64,000 nucleotides of DNA, from contig JAHJME010000023.1 of assembly GCA_018821435.1 (NCBI GenBank), positions 25,148-89,147 of the forward strand, in the 5' to 3' direction. Positions 26,220-34,707 of this stretch are shown in pieces (position 1 is the stretch's first letter; every line of letters starts with the position of its first letter). The position numbers and the translations under genes were made by a program. A model generated the notes under the pieces. That model saw nothing but the letters and a program-made list of their open reading frames with translations, was not told where the DNA came from and searched no databases. This stretch comes from Alphaproteobacteria bacterium (GTDB lineage: Bacteria > Pseudomonadota > Alphaproteobacteria > Caulobacterales > Caulobacteraceae).

Positions 26220-26711
26220 CTAGCGCTCGACCGCGTGCCGTTGCATCGGGGCCAGTTTGGCCAGGAAGCGGTTCTGGTCGCGGAAGCCGATCTTCTCGTG
26301 GTCCATCGCGATCTGGAGATGCTCGACCAGGGCGTTGAAGTCGGTGTTCTGGACGCCGAGGTCCTTGTGGACGCTCTTCATGTCGCGGCCCGAGTAGGTG
26401 CAGCCGCCGTTCAGGATGTAGCAGAACTGTTCCTTCAGCGTCCGGCGCAGGCGGACCATGTCGTGCGCCTCGAAGATTTCCTTGATGCGGGGATCCTTGA
26501 GGCTGAGGTCGACCAGCTCGTCCACGACGCGATCCACGCCGGCCTGGCCGTGGAAAGCCTTCCACATGGTGTCGCCCTCGAAGGGCTTCGCGCCGGCGTT
26601 GGCGTTGGACGGCGCGTACGGATCGACAGCTTCTTCGTTGGGGTGCTGCGGATTGGGATTTTCCGGCGCGCCGGCGGCGAGCGCGGCGACCATGATCAGG
26701 GCGGTGAGCAT
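26220..26711 (-). CDS. Truncated haemoglobin (group 1 type) with N-terminal signal-like segment
   Basis: A 163-residue globin. Residues 1-15 (MLTALIMVAALAAGA) look like a short signal peptide, followed by a Pro/Asn-rich linker and a 2-on-2 globin from about residue 45. H115 in MKSVHKDLG is the proximal haem ligand, and Phe and Tyr residues in QFCYILNGGCTYSG sit in the distal region. Most truncated globins are cytoplasmic, so export would be unusual. The start overlaps the DUF3034 stop (TGATG at 26709-26713). The two genes form one transcript. A role in NO or O2 binding in the envelope is inference. Confidence 0.88.
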   Translation of the reverse strand: MLTALIMVAALAAGAPENPNPQHPNEEAVDPYAPSNANAGAKPFEGDTMWKAFHGQAGVDRVVDELVDLSLKDPRIKEIFEAHDMVRLRRTLKEQFCYILNGGCTYSGRDMKSVHKDLGVQNTDFNALVEHLQIAMDHEKIGFRDQNRFLAKLAPMQRHAVER

Positions 26712-27586
26712 CAGAAACCTGCCTGGAGCGAGAGGTAGAGGCCGCGCTGGCCCTTGAAGGTGGCGATGGTCCCGAGGTCGGCATAGCCGGCGGTGACCGA
26801 GAGGTTCTTGTTCACGGCGTAGGCCGCGAACAGGTCCCACCAATCGTCTTCCTTGAGGCCCAGGTTGTTGGGCTTGGTGCGGTATTCGCCGCCGACCAGC
26901 AGGCGCTTGGAGACCAGCACGCCGGCCGAGCCTTCGAACTGGAGCGTGTAGTCGTCCTTGCCGCCGGGACCGCCGAAGCCCAGCAGGCCGGTCTGGTTGG
27001 CCTTGGTGGCGCGCACCGTGCCGTTCAGCACAACGCTTTCCGCCAGCAGCACCTTGGTCGCCGAGACGTAGTAGTCGACGCCCTTGTCGTCCTGGCCGCC
27101 CAGGAAGGCGATGACCGGGGCCTTGTCGACGTTCTTGTACTGCAGGCCCACGGCGACCTGCGGGACCCAGGTGTCCTGGTTGTAGACCGCGTCGCCCAGC
27201 ACCCGGACCTTCGCGCCCAGCACGTCCTGGTGGAAGGTGAAGCCCTTGCCCAGGCCCAGCTTGGCGCCGGTGCCCTGGGTGTCGAACGCCTGGCGGGTGT
27301 AGGACAGCTCGATGCGGTCGTAGAACCCGACCGAGGCCCCATAGGCGCGGAACTGGTAGTCCGGCAGCGCGACCAGCGTGCCGTGGACATTGCCGCCGAT
27401 CCCGTCGCGGGTTTCGTAGCCGGTGATGGTGGCCCACGTCGACAGGCCGCCGCCGCCGGCGCCTTCGACGCTGGTGACCCCACCGGTCAGCAATAGCTTG
27501 CCCAGCGGGCGCAATTCGTCCGCCGCAGATGATCCCGCCATGAGCGACAACACCCCTAGGGCGAGTAAAGATATACGCACAACCAT
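26711..27586 (-). CDS. DUF3034 family exported protein
   Basis: A 291-residue protein with a signal peptide (MVVRISLLALGVLSLMAGSSA). The rest is Gly-rich alternating beta strands, with paired aromatic and small residues and a terminal Phe (LSLQAGF), as in an outer-membrane barrel. This matches DUF3034, a family with no known function. It is the first gene of the globin transcript and is divergent from the cupredoxin gene; the start codon overlaps a TTAGTG half site. Its likely place is the outer membrane, perhaps as a channel or anchor for the globin. Confidence 0.82.
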   Translation of the reverse strand: MVVRISLLALGVLSLMAGSSAADELRPLGKLLLTGGVTSVEGAGGGGLSTWATITGYETRDGIGGNVHGTLVALPDYQFRAYGASVGFYDRIELSYTRQAFDTQGTGAKLGLGKGFTFHQDVLGAKVRVLGDAVYNQDTWVPQVAVGLQYKNVDKAPVIAFLGGQDDKGVDYYVSATKVLLAESVVLNGTVRATKANQTGLLGFGGPGGKDDYTLQFEGSAGVLVSKRLLVGGEYRTKPNNLGLKEDDWWDLFAAYAVNKNLSVTAGYADLGTIATFKGQRGLYLSLQAGF

Positions 27587-27624
27587 TAGTGCAACTCCGA
27601 CGCTTAGTGCTGGCGCTTCACTAA
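27586..27624. promoter_or_regulatory. TTAGTG direct and inverted repeat in the divergent DUF3034/cupredoxin promoter
   Basis: TTAGTG occurs at 27586-27591 and 27604-27609, and its inverse CACTAA at 27619-27624. The latter two form a perfect 21-base inverted repeat with a 9-base spacer. Located between two divergent genes, it is a strong candidate for a shared operator. The regulator is not encoded next to it. Confidence 0.45.
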
Positions 27625-27674
27625 ACCGGAGGTATTTAAAACTGGGTCAACGTCCCGATGCTACTGAGGCGACC

Positions 27675-28289
27675 ATGCGCACGACAATGCTCGCCCTCGC
27701 CGCCCTCTTCATCGCCACCTCGGCCTCCGCCGGCGACGTCACCGTCGACGTGCGCGACACCGCAGGCAAACCCGTGCCCAACGCCGTGGTCATGATCCGC
27801 CCCGCGGGCGGCGTCCCGGCGGGCAAGCCGATGAAGGTGAGCTGGCCGATGGTGATGGCCCAGCAGAACATCCAGTTCGCCCCTTACGTCCTCATCGTGC
27901 CGCTGGGCTCGTCGGTCAGCTTTCCCAACAAGGACAAGGTCCGCCACCACGTCTACTCGTTCTCGGCCCCGAAGAAGTTCGAGCTGAAGCTGTACGGCAA
28001 GGACGAGAGCCGTTCGATCGTGTTCGACAAACCGGGCGCCGTCTCGCTGGGCTGCAACATCCACGACACCATGATCGCCTTCATCTACGTCACCGAGACG
28101 CCCTATGCGATGAAGTCGGGGGCGGATGGCGCGGCGACCGTGCAGGACGTGCCGGCCGGCGGCGGACAGCTGATGGTCTGGCATCCGGACCTGAAGGCCA
28201 AGGTCCCGGTCGGCCGCGCCCTGGCCGTGGCGGGCGCCACGCAACGCACCTCGATCGTGCTGGATCTGCGGCCCTCGCTGGCGCGGTAG
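27675..28289 (+). CDS. Amicyanin-like cupredoxin ('methylamine utilization' type)
   Basis: A 204-residue periplasmic protein with signal peptide MRTTMLALAALFIATSASA and a cupredoxin core. Likely copper ligands are H92 (in RHHV), C127, H130 and M133; the spacing C-x2-H-x2-M is that of amicyanin. The common name 'methylamine utilization protein' comes from this likeness, but no methylamine dehydrogenase gene is present. Two extra beta-rich stretches distinguish it from small cupredoxins. It ends seven bases before the EAL gene that faces it. It could carry electrons or sense redox state. Confidence 0.87.
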   Translation: MRTTMLALAALFIATSASAGDVTVDVRDTAGKPVPNAVVMIRPAGGVPAGKPMKVSWPMVMAQQNIQFAPYVLIVPLGSSVSFPNKDKVRHHVYSFSAPKKFELKLYGKDESRSIVFDKPGAVSLGCNIHDTMIAFIYVTETPYAMKSGADGAATVQDVPAGGGQLMVWHPDLKAKVPVGRALAVAGATQRTSIVLDLRPSLAR

Positions 28290-28296
28290 AAGGCGA

Positions 28297-30702
28297 CTAA
28301 GCCCTGTTCCTCACCTGCGCCTGATCCTCGGCCAGGAAGTCGAACAGCTGGTCCAGCGGTTGCGGCCGGGCGATCAGATAGCCCTGGGCCATGTCGCAGC
28401 CCATGGCGACCAGCACCGAGAAGCAGTCCTCGGTCTCGATCCCCTCGGCCACGACCTTCAGGCCCAGGCTGTGCGCGAGGTCGATGGTCGAGCGGACGAT
28501 CAGGGCGTCGCGCTGGCTGACCGTCACGTCCTTGACGATGGAGCGGTCCAGCTTCAGCTCCTGACCCCGGATCTGCTTGAGATAGGCCAGAGACGACAGG
28601 CCCGAGCCATAGTCGTCGATGGAGATCGAGACGCCCATGTCGGCGAAGGCGTCCAGCATCGCCAGCGCCACCTCCGGGTTCTCGATGACCGCCGTCTCGG
28701 TGACCTCGAAACAGACCTTGCCCACCGCGTCCTTCAGCACCTCGGCGCAGAAGTCGACGAAGTCGGGCTCGCCCAGCACCCGGCCCGAGATGTTGACCGC
28801 CACACTGATCTCGTGACCGCGCTCGGCCAGGGCGCGCTGGTCGTCGATGGCGCGGCGCACGACCCATTCGGTCAGGGCGCGGATGTGGCCGGTCTCCTCG
28901 GCCATGGTGATGAAGACATCGGGGAAGATCATCCCACGCGTGGGGTGGTTCCAGCGCACCAGGGCTTCCGTGCCGGTCACCGCGCGCTGGCGCATGTCGT
29001 ATTTCGGCTGATGCCACAGGACCAGCTGGTCCTGCAGGATGCCGGTCAGCAGGTTCGACATCAGGCTGAGGTTCGCCGCCGGATCGCCATAGGCCTCGGC
29101 GTCGAACACGGCGGTCTTGCGCCGGCTGGAGCGGGCCTGGTCCAGGGCGATGCTGGCGCGCTCCACCGAGGCGCCGACGTCGGCGCCGTCGAGGGGCGTG
29201 ACCCCGACGCTCAGCGCCACGTCGATGGGCTCGCCTGCCACCCGCACCGGCTGTTCCAGGGCGTCCAGCAGGCGCTGCACGTCGTCCAGGGCCGCGGCCT
29301 CGCCGTCGGCGATCAGCACGAAGCCCAGCATGTCGGCCGAGATCCGCGCCACGCCGCAGGTGGGCGCCAGGCCGCCCAGGCGGTTGCCGACCATGCGCAC
29401 GGTCTGGGCCGCCAGCTTGTGGCCGATCGCGTGACGCATGTGGCTGAAACGGTCGAGGCCCAGGGCGCAGACGAACACCTGGCCCTCGGGCCAGTCGCTG
29501 AACCCTTCCACCACGCGCTCCAGCGCCAGGCGGTTGGGCAGGCCGGTGTCCCCGTCATGCAGGGCCAGGTGGGTGATCTTGCGCTCGCGCTCGCGCATCT
29601 CGGCGGCCATGGCGTTGAAGCTCTGCGACAGCCGGCCGATCTCGTCGGCGCTCTCGATGGCGACCTGGGCGTCCTCGCCGCGCTGCAGCCGGTGGGCCGC
29701 CTCGTCCAGTTCGGAGATCGGCCGGGTGACGCCGCGGGCCAGCGCCCAGCTCCCCCAGCTGACCACCGCCAGGCCACCCAGCCCCAGCAGGACCACGATC
29801 ACCAGCAGCGGCTGGTAGGGTTTCAGCGCCAGCGCCAGCGGATAGCGCAACAGCAGCACCGCGCCGCCGTCGGCCTCGATGGCCGGCAGGCGCTTGACCA
29901 GCGCCACGGTGCGCCCGGTCTTCAGGTTCAGGATTTCGGGCGCGGCGCCCGCTTTCAGCGAGCCGTCGATCACCCGGCGAACGGCCGGCGTCTTCAGCTC
30001 GGCCGGGATCTTCGGATTGGTCCAGGCGCCGCCCGCCGCGCGGTGCAGCACCATGGCGTTCAGCGGAATGGCCGACAGCCGCTCCAGCGCCTGCATCTCC
30101 TTGGCGTCCAGCTTCACGGCGAACACCACCCAGCCGATCAGTTCGGGCGACAGGACCGGCGCGCTGACCAGCTGGTAGGGCTGGCCGCCCAGCATGAAGA
30201 CGCCGGACGGATCGTCGGCGGTCTCGAAGGCCTTGTAGAGCGCGGCGCGGTCGGCGGGGGCGAAGTTGGCGCCGATCACCTGGCCGTCGGCGTCGACCAT
30301 GAAGGCGTAGTCCACGCCCATGCGATTGCGCAGGTTCTCCAGCGCCGAGGCGATGGTCGGCGCATCGCCCGTCGCCGCCGCCGCGCGGAAGCCGAAGTCG
30401 CGGGACAGCAGGCTGGCGCCTTCCTGCAGGCGCTCGGACCGCAGCGTCCAGACCCGGTCGAACACCGTGCCCGTGGCGGCCAGTTCGCCGCGCACCTGAC
30501 GCTCGGCGGCGCCCGAGATCGCGAAGAACACCGCCAGCGAAACCACCAGCAGCACCACCCCGAACAAGGCGGCGTACAGCACGGTCAGCCGGGTCGAGAG
30601 GCGCTTGAATTTGCTGGGACCGAGCCTGGCGTGCGGCCACGCCGCGGCGACCGCACGAGCGGCGGCGGCGAGCACGGAGGAGAGGGGCGCAGGCAAGCGC
30701 AT
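28297..30702 (-). CDS. Membrane EAL-domain c-di-GMP phosphodiesterase with degenerate GGDEF
   Basis: An 801-residue protein: a membrane segment at about 40-62, a periplasmic sensor of about 220 residues, a second segment near 290-315, HAMP, a GGDEF-like domain and an EAL domain. The GGDEF signature is replaced by S-A-D-M-L near residue 455, so cyclase activity is unlikely. The EAL domain keeps its key residues: E579-A-L, N in VNISG, E in FEVTE, D-D in IDDYG, K in KLDRS and E in VAEGIE. It therefore probably degrades c-di-GMP in response to an envelope signal. It converges on the cupredoxin gene. Confidence 0.92.
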   Translation of the reverse strand: MRLPAPLSSVLAAAARAVAAAWPHARLGPSKFKRLSTRLTVLYAALFGVVLLVVSLAVFFAISGAAERQVRGELAATGTVFDRVWTLRSERLQEGASLLSRDFGFRAAAATGDAPTIASALENLRNRMGVDYAFMVDADGQVIGANFAPADRAALYKAFETADDPSGVFMLGGQPYQLVSAPVLSPELIGWVVFAVKLDAKEMQALERLSAIPLNAMVLHRAAGGAWTNPKIPAELKTPAVRRVIDGSLKAGAAPEILNLKTGRTVALVKRLPAIEADGGAVLLLRYPLALALKPYQPLLVIVVLLGLGGLAVVSWGSWALARGVTRPISELDEAAHRLQRGEDAQVAIESADEIGRLSQSFNAMAAEMRERERKITHLALHDGDTGLPNRLALERVVEGFSDWPEGQVFVCALGLDRFSHMRHAIGHKLAAQTVRMVGNRLGGLAPTCGVARISADMLGFVLIADGEAAALDDVQRLLDALEQPVRVAGEPIDVALSVGVTPLDGADVGASVERASIALDQARSSRRKTAVFDAEAYGDPAANLSLMSNLLTGILQDQLVLWHQPKYDMRQRAVTGTEALVRWNHPTRGMIFPDVFITMAEETGHIRALTEWVVRRAIDDQRALAERGHEISVAVNISGRVLGEPDFVDFCAEVLKDAVGKVCFEVTETAVIENPEVALAMLDAFADMGVSISIDDYGSGLSSLAYLKQIRGQELKLDRSIVKDVTVSQRDALIVRSTIDLAHSLGLKVVAEGIETEDCFSVLVAMGCDMAQGYLIARPQPLDQLFDFLAEDQAQVRNRA

Positions 30703-30771
30703 CCTTCCGCCTTACCCGCCTTTCCTGAATCCGCCGTAAAGTCTGAATTCGAAAGACTTTCGCCAGCCGCT

Positions 30772-30785
30772 CAAACAGTCGTTTG
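30772..30785. promoter_or_regulatory. CAAAC-N4-GTTTG palindrome between EAL and MoxR genes
   Basis: CAAACAGTCGTTTG lies in the intergenic region between the divergent EAL and MoxR genes. The same motif with another spacer occurs at 54490-54503. It matches the PsrA/FadR-type TetR operator pattern known in Proteobacteria, though a link to fatty acids is unproven here. Confidence 0.35.
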
Positions 30786-30846
30786 CCTGAGGCCGGCGCG
30801 CTTGGCACAATCGGCTTTTCAGACCGCCATTTCGAAAGACCCTGTT

Positions 30847-31800
30847 TTGACCATTTCCCCTCCGGCGGCTTCGGCCGACGCCGCCGACCCGTTGGCCTCC
30901 GTCGAGGCCCTGATCGCGGGCCTGGGCTCGGTCGGCTACATTTCCTCGCGCCGCATCGCCACCGCGCTCTACATGGCCGTGAAGCTGGAGAAGCCCATCC
31001 TGGTCGAGGGCTCGGCCGGCGTCGGCAAGACCGAACTGGCCCTCTCGACCGCCGCCCTGCTGGGCCTGCCGCTGATCCGGATGCAGTGCTACGAGGGCCT
31101 GGACGAGTCCAAGGCGCTGTACGAGTGGAAGTACGGCAAGCAGCTGCTCTACACCCAGATCCTGAAGGACCGGATGGGCGAGCAGCTGGCGGATGCGCCC
31201 AGCATGGACGCCGCCATGGACCGCCTGCACGGCATGGGCGACCTCTTCTTCTCCGAACCCTTCCTGGAGCCGCGCCCGCTGATGAAGGCGTTGCGCGAGG
31301 ACGGCGGCTGCGTGCTGCTGATCGACGAGATCGACAAGTCGGACGAGGCGTTCGAGGCGTTTCTCCTGGAGGTGCTGTCGGCGTATCAGGTCTCGGTGCC
31401 GGAACTCGGCGTCATCAAGGCCAAGACCCCGCCGCTGGTGTTCCTGACCTCCAACAACGTCCGCGACCTGGGCGACGCCCTGAAGCGCCGCTGCCTGCAC
31501 CTGCACATCCCGCTGCCGGAAGCGGCGCTGGAGGAGCGGATCGTCGCGGCCCGGGTGCCGGGGATCGAGGCCAAGCTGACCCGCGAGTTGGTGGCCTTCG
31601 TCCAGACGCTGCGCACCCTGGACCTGCGCAAGTCGCCGTCGATCTCCGAGACCGTGGACTGGGCCCGCGCCCTGGTGCTGCTGCACGCCGACAGCCTGTC
31701 GCCCGACGTGGTCCGCGACACGCTGAACGTGATCCTGAAGTTCGAGCAGGACATCGTGGCGGTGGAGCCGCAGGTGGTCGAGCTGCTGCACAAGCGCTGA
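30847..31800 (+). CDS. MoxR-type AAA+ ATPase
   Basis: A 317-residue AAA+ ATPase. The Walker A motif GSAGVGKTEL lies near residues 55-64, Walker B VLLIDEID near 157-164, and sensor motifs follow (FLTSNN, ALKRRC). MoxR proteins act as chaperones that load cofactors into or activate protein complexes, with a VWA partner. The start is uncertain: TTG 30847 fits the family's N-terminus but lacks a clear Shine-Dalgarno; a TTG at 30802 is an alternative. The stop overlaps the VWA start (TGATG). Confidence 0.88.
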   Translation: MTISPPAASADAADPLASVEALIAGLGSVGYISSRRIATALYMAVKLEKPILVEGSAGVGKTELALSTAALLGLPLIRMQCYEGLDESKALYEWKYGKQLLYTQILKDRMGEQLADAPSMDAAMDRLHGMGDLFFSEPFLEPRPLMKALREDGGCVLLIDEIDKSDEAFEAFLLEVLSAYQVSVPELGVIKAKTPPLVFLTSNNVRDLGDALKRRCLHLHIPLPEAALEERIVAARVPGIEAKLTRELVAFVQTLRTLDLRKSPSISETVDWARALVLLHADSLSPDVVRDTLNVILKFEQDIVAVEPQVVELLHKR

Positions 31801-33161
31801 TGCAGCACACCCTCGAACAGTTCTTCCGGGCGCTGCGCGCCGCCGACGTCCGGGTCTCGCCGGCCGAGGCGATCGACGCCAGCCGGGCCGTGGCCGTCAC
31901 CGGCTACGCCGACCGGACCCTGTTCCGCGACGCCCTGTGCTCGACCCTGGCCAAGTCCGCCGAGGAAGTGGACCGGTTCGAGAGCGTGTTCGACACCTTC
32001 TTCAGCCGCGACGCCGTTGCGATGCCGCCGCCGTCCGCCTCGGACCAGGGCGAGCCCTCGGACCAGGACATGGCGGCGACCGAAAGCTCGCCGCTGGCCC
32101 AGGCCGTGCTCCAGGGCGACAACGCCCGGATCCAGCAGTCGATGGAAGAGGCCGCCGCCCGCGCCGGCGTCGCCGACATCCGCCTGACCACCCAGCGCTC
32201 GCGCCTGACGCGGCGGCTGCTGGAAGAGATGGGGCTGGAGGAGATCGAGCGGATCATCGCCAACGCGCGCAGGATGCCGAACGGCGAGGGCCAGGGCCTG
32301 GCCGACCGCCTGGACGAGGCCCGCCGCAACCTGTTCGCCGAGGCGCAGACCTACGTCGCCCGCCAGCACGAGCTGTACGCCGCCGGATCCGCCCGCGAGC
32401 TGCGCGAGGAGCGGCTGGCCAAGAAGCAGCTCAACGCCGACGGCGGGGTCGATCCCGTCGACTACCAGCTGATGCAGGCGCTGGTGAAGAAGATGGCCAA
32501 GCGCCTGGCCGCCAAATACTCACGCCGCCGCCGCGCCGCCCAGAAGGGTCACCTGGACGTCCGCAAGACCCTGCGCCGCTCGATGGCCTATGGCGGCGTG
32601 CCCTTCACCATCGAGTGGAAGGTGAAGAAGGTCGACAAGCCGTCGATCGTGGCGATCTGCGACGTGAGCAAGTCGGTGGCCGCCGCCGCCCAGTTCCTGC
32701 TGACGTTCCTCTATTCGCTGAACGAGGTGGTCGACCGCATGGACGCCTTCGCGTTCTCCGGCCGGCTGATCAGCGTCAACGACGTGCTGGACGACAATGC
32801 GGTCGAAGGGGCGATCTTCAAGGTCCTGCAGGAGATCGGCTTCCAGCAGACCGACTACGGCCGCTCGCTGCAGGACTTCGCCGAGAACCACATGGACAGC
32901 CTGGACCGGCGGACGACGGTGATCGTCCTGGGCGACGGGCGGTCGAACTTCGCCGACCCGCGCCTGGACATCATGCGCCAGATCCACGACCGGTCCCGCG
33001 CAGTGATCTGGCTGAACCCCGAGCCGGAAAGCTACTGGGGCCAGGGCGACAGCGTGATGAACCGCTACGCCCGCTTCTGCCACGTGGCCAAGCAGTGTGG
33101 CACGATCGAGCAGCTGGAACGGATCATCGACGACGTGCTCAGGAGCTACGTCCCGCACTGA
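31800..33161 (+). CDS. VWA-domain CoxE-like protein
   Basis: A 453-residue protein with an N-terminal helical domain and a C-terminal von Willebrand A domain. The MIDAS site is D288-x-S290-x-S292 in ICDVSKS, with T in Q-Q-T-D-Y-G and D in LGDGRSN. It resembles CoxE and the VWA partners of MoxR ATPases, which couple ATP use to metal-centre assembly or complex activation. The start overlaps the MoxR stop. It converges on a transporter gene with a 23-base overlap. The target complex is unknown; a molybdenum enzyme of the CoxL type is conceivable, as IorB lies 4.6 kb away. Confidence 0.88.
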   Translation: MQHTLEQFFRALRAADVRVSPAEAIDASRAVAVTGYADRTLFRDALCSTLAKSAEEVDRFESVFDTFFSRDAVAMPPPSASDQGEPSDQDMAATESSPLAQAVLQGDNARIQQSMEEAAARAGVADIRLTTQRSRLTRRLLEEMGLEEIERIIANARRMPNGEGQGLADRLDEARRNLFAEAQTYVARQHELYAAGSARELREERLAKKQLNADGGVDPVDYQLMQALVKKMAKRLAAKYSRRRRAAQKGHLDVRKTLRRSMAYGGVPFTIEWKVKKVDKPSIVAICDVSKSVAAAAQFLLTFLYSLNEVVDRMDAFAFSGRLISVNDVLDDNAVEGAIFKVLQEIGFQQTDYGRSLQDFAENHMDSLDRRTTVIVLGDGRSNFADPRLDIMRQIHDRSRAVIWLNPEPESYWGQGDSVMNRYARFCHVAKQCGTIEQLERIIDDVLRSYVPH

Positions 33162-34623
33162 TGTCCTCGGCGCGTTTCAGCTTCAGCGCGGCCGCCAGTT
33201 CGGCGTGGCGGACGCGGCTGACGCCATAGGGCAGGAGCGCCAGGGCCGAGCCGACGGCGAACAGCGCCGCCAGCGGCCCCCAGGCCAGGATCAGCAGGCG
33301 CAGGGTGTGTTCCGGCACCACGGCGCCGACCACATGGCCGGCCGCCTTGGGGAAATGCAGAGCGTCGAGGGCGAAGCCCGCCGCCATCTGGCCGAACCCG
33401 CCGGCGGCCTTCGCCGCGAAGCCCAGGCCGGCGAAATAGAGGCCTTCGCGGCGGGCGCCGAACAGCATTTCGTGCTCGTCGGCGGCGTCTGCCATCATCG
33501 CCGGGTAGGCGACCACCAGGAAGCCGATGCCGACGCCGGCTACGGCGACATTGGCCATCAGCCAGGGCACCACCGCCGCGCCGGTCAGCATGAACAGGCC
33601 CATGGCGCGCAGGCCGTGCATCACCGTCAGGGCGCCGGCCAGGAGGGCCAGGCCCAGCATGATCACCGTCTTCTTCTCGAAGCGGTTGAGTAGCGGCCGG
33701 GTGATCGGGACGCCGATCATGATGGCCACGTAGAAGGACGCGTTCACCGACTGGATCATCTGGGGCGGCAGTTTCCAGACGAAGGTGTAGGCGTGGTTGT
33801 TCAGCGCGCCGTTCACCCCGGCGGCGATCCAGAACAGCAGAGCCGACAGGAAGAGCGAGCGGAACGAGGCGTTTCGGAACACCTCCGGCACCTCGCGCGC
33901 CAGGCCGCCCATGAGGGTGGCGCCCGGCGTCGTCGGCTGCGGCAGCCGCCGGGCGTATCGCCAGACGCCCAGGCAACAGATCGCCCCGGCCCCGAACAGC
34001 AGCGCGCCCATGCCCGCGCCGAACGCGGGATAGTAACTGCGCTCCTGCAGGCCGCCGGGACCCGCGAAGAAGACCGAATAGGCCAGGATCGTCACCGCGA
34101 GGCTGATCACCACGCCGAACGCTCCGCGATAGGCGACCACGCTGGCGCGCTCGGCGTAGCCGCTGGCCATCTCGGCCCCCAGCGCCGCGTAGGGCAGGTT
34201 GTAGAGCGAGGCGACGCCGCGCAGCGCCATCTTGAACGCGACCAGCCAGGTGAACAGGATGAGGGGCTGCAGCCCCAGCGGCGGCGAGAACAGCATCCAG
34301 AGCGCGAGGCCCGTCAGCGGCGCGCCCAGCACCATCAGCGGCAGGCGGCGGCCGAACTTGCTGCGCAGATTGTCGGAGAATGACCCGATCAGCGGGTCCA
34401 TCACCGCGTCCAGGCACATGCTGATCGCCAGCGCCACGCCGACCATGCTGCCCGAGAGGCCCAGCACGGCGGTGTAGTAGAAGAAGACGAAGCCCGCGAC
34501 GACCAGATAGCCGGACTCGATGGCTTGGCCGAAGGCGTACAGCAGCTTGACCAGGAACGGCGGCTTCAGCTCGCCCTCGGTCGCAACGGGCATAGAGCCG
34601 CCTATCAGGTCGATCGCCGCCAC
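33139..34623 (-). CDS. GPH-family MFS transporter, copy 1
   Basis: A 494-residue 12-helix transporter of the glycoside-pentoside-hexuronide:cation symporter family (MelB-like). It carries F-F-Y-Y-T-A-V-L-G-L-S-G-S and D-P-L-I-G-S-F-S-D in the first third and M-A-D-A-A-D-E-H-E in the C-terminal half, shared with the next two genes. The start is a GTG at complement 34623 because GGAGG lies six bases upstream; a later ATG at 34593 also has AGGCGG. It overlaps the VWA gene by 23 bases at its end. Substrate unknown, probably a sugar or glycoside. Confidence 0.9.
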   Translation of the reverse strand: MAAIDLIGGSMPVATEGELKPPFLVKLLYAFGQAIESGYLVVAGFVFFYYTAVLGLSGSMVGVALAISMCLDAVMDPLIGSFSDNLRSKFGRRLPLMVLGAPLTGLALWMLFSPPLGLQPLILFTWLVAFKMALRGVASLYNLPYAALGAEMASGYAERASVVAYRGAFGVVISLAVTILAYSVFFAGPGGLQERSYYPAFGAGMGALLFGAGAICCLGVWRYARRLPQPTTPGATLMGGLAREVPEVFRNASFRSLFLSALLFWIAAGVNGALNNHAYTFVWKLPPQMIQSVNASFYVAIMIGVPITRPLLNRFEKKTVIMLGLALLAGALTVMHGLRAMGLFMLTGAAVVPWLMANVAVAGVGIGFLVVAYPAMMADAADEHEMLFGARREGLYFAGLGFAAKAAGGFGQMAAGFALDALHFPKAAGHVVGAVVPEHTLRLLILAWGPLAALFAVGSALALLPYGVSRVRHAELAAALKLKRAEDISAGRSS

Positions 34624-34707
34624 GCCGTTCCTCCGCAGATCTTATCGTTAGAAAAGACGGTATCCCTCTGCGAGCGGCTGGCAACTCTGACCGTGCGTCA
34701 CGGCGGC

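Noticed and set aside
27675..28289. Methylamine utilization cluster
   Set aside because: Only the cupredoxin resembles mau proteins; no methylamine dehydrogenase subunits or maturation genes are present.
28360..30846. Long plus-strand extension of the MoxR frame
   Set aside because: It is antisense to the EAL gene, which has clear domains. MoxR homology begins only at about 30850.
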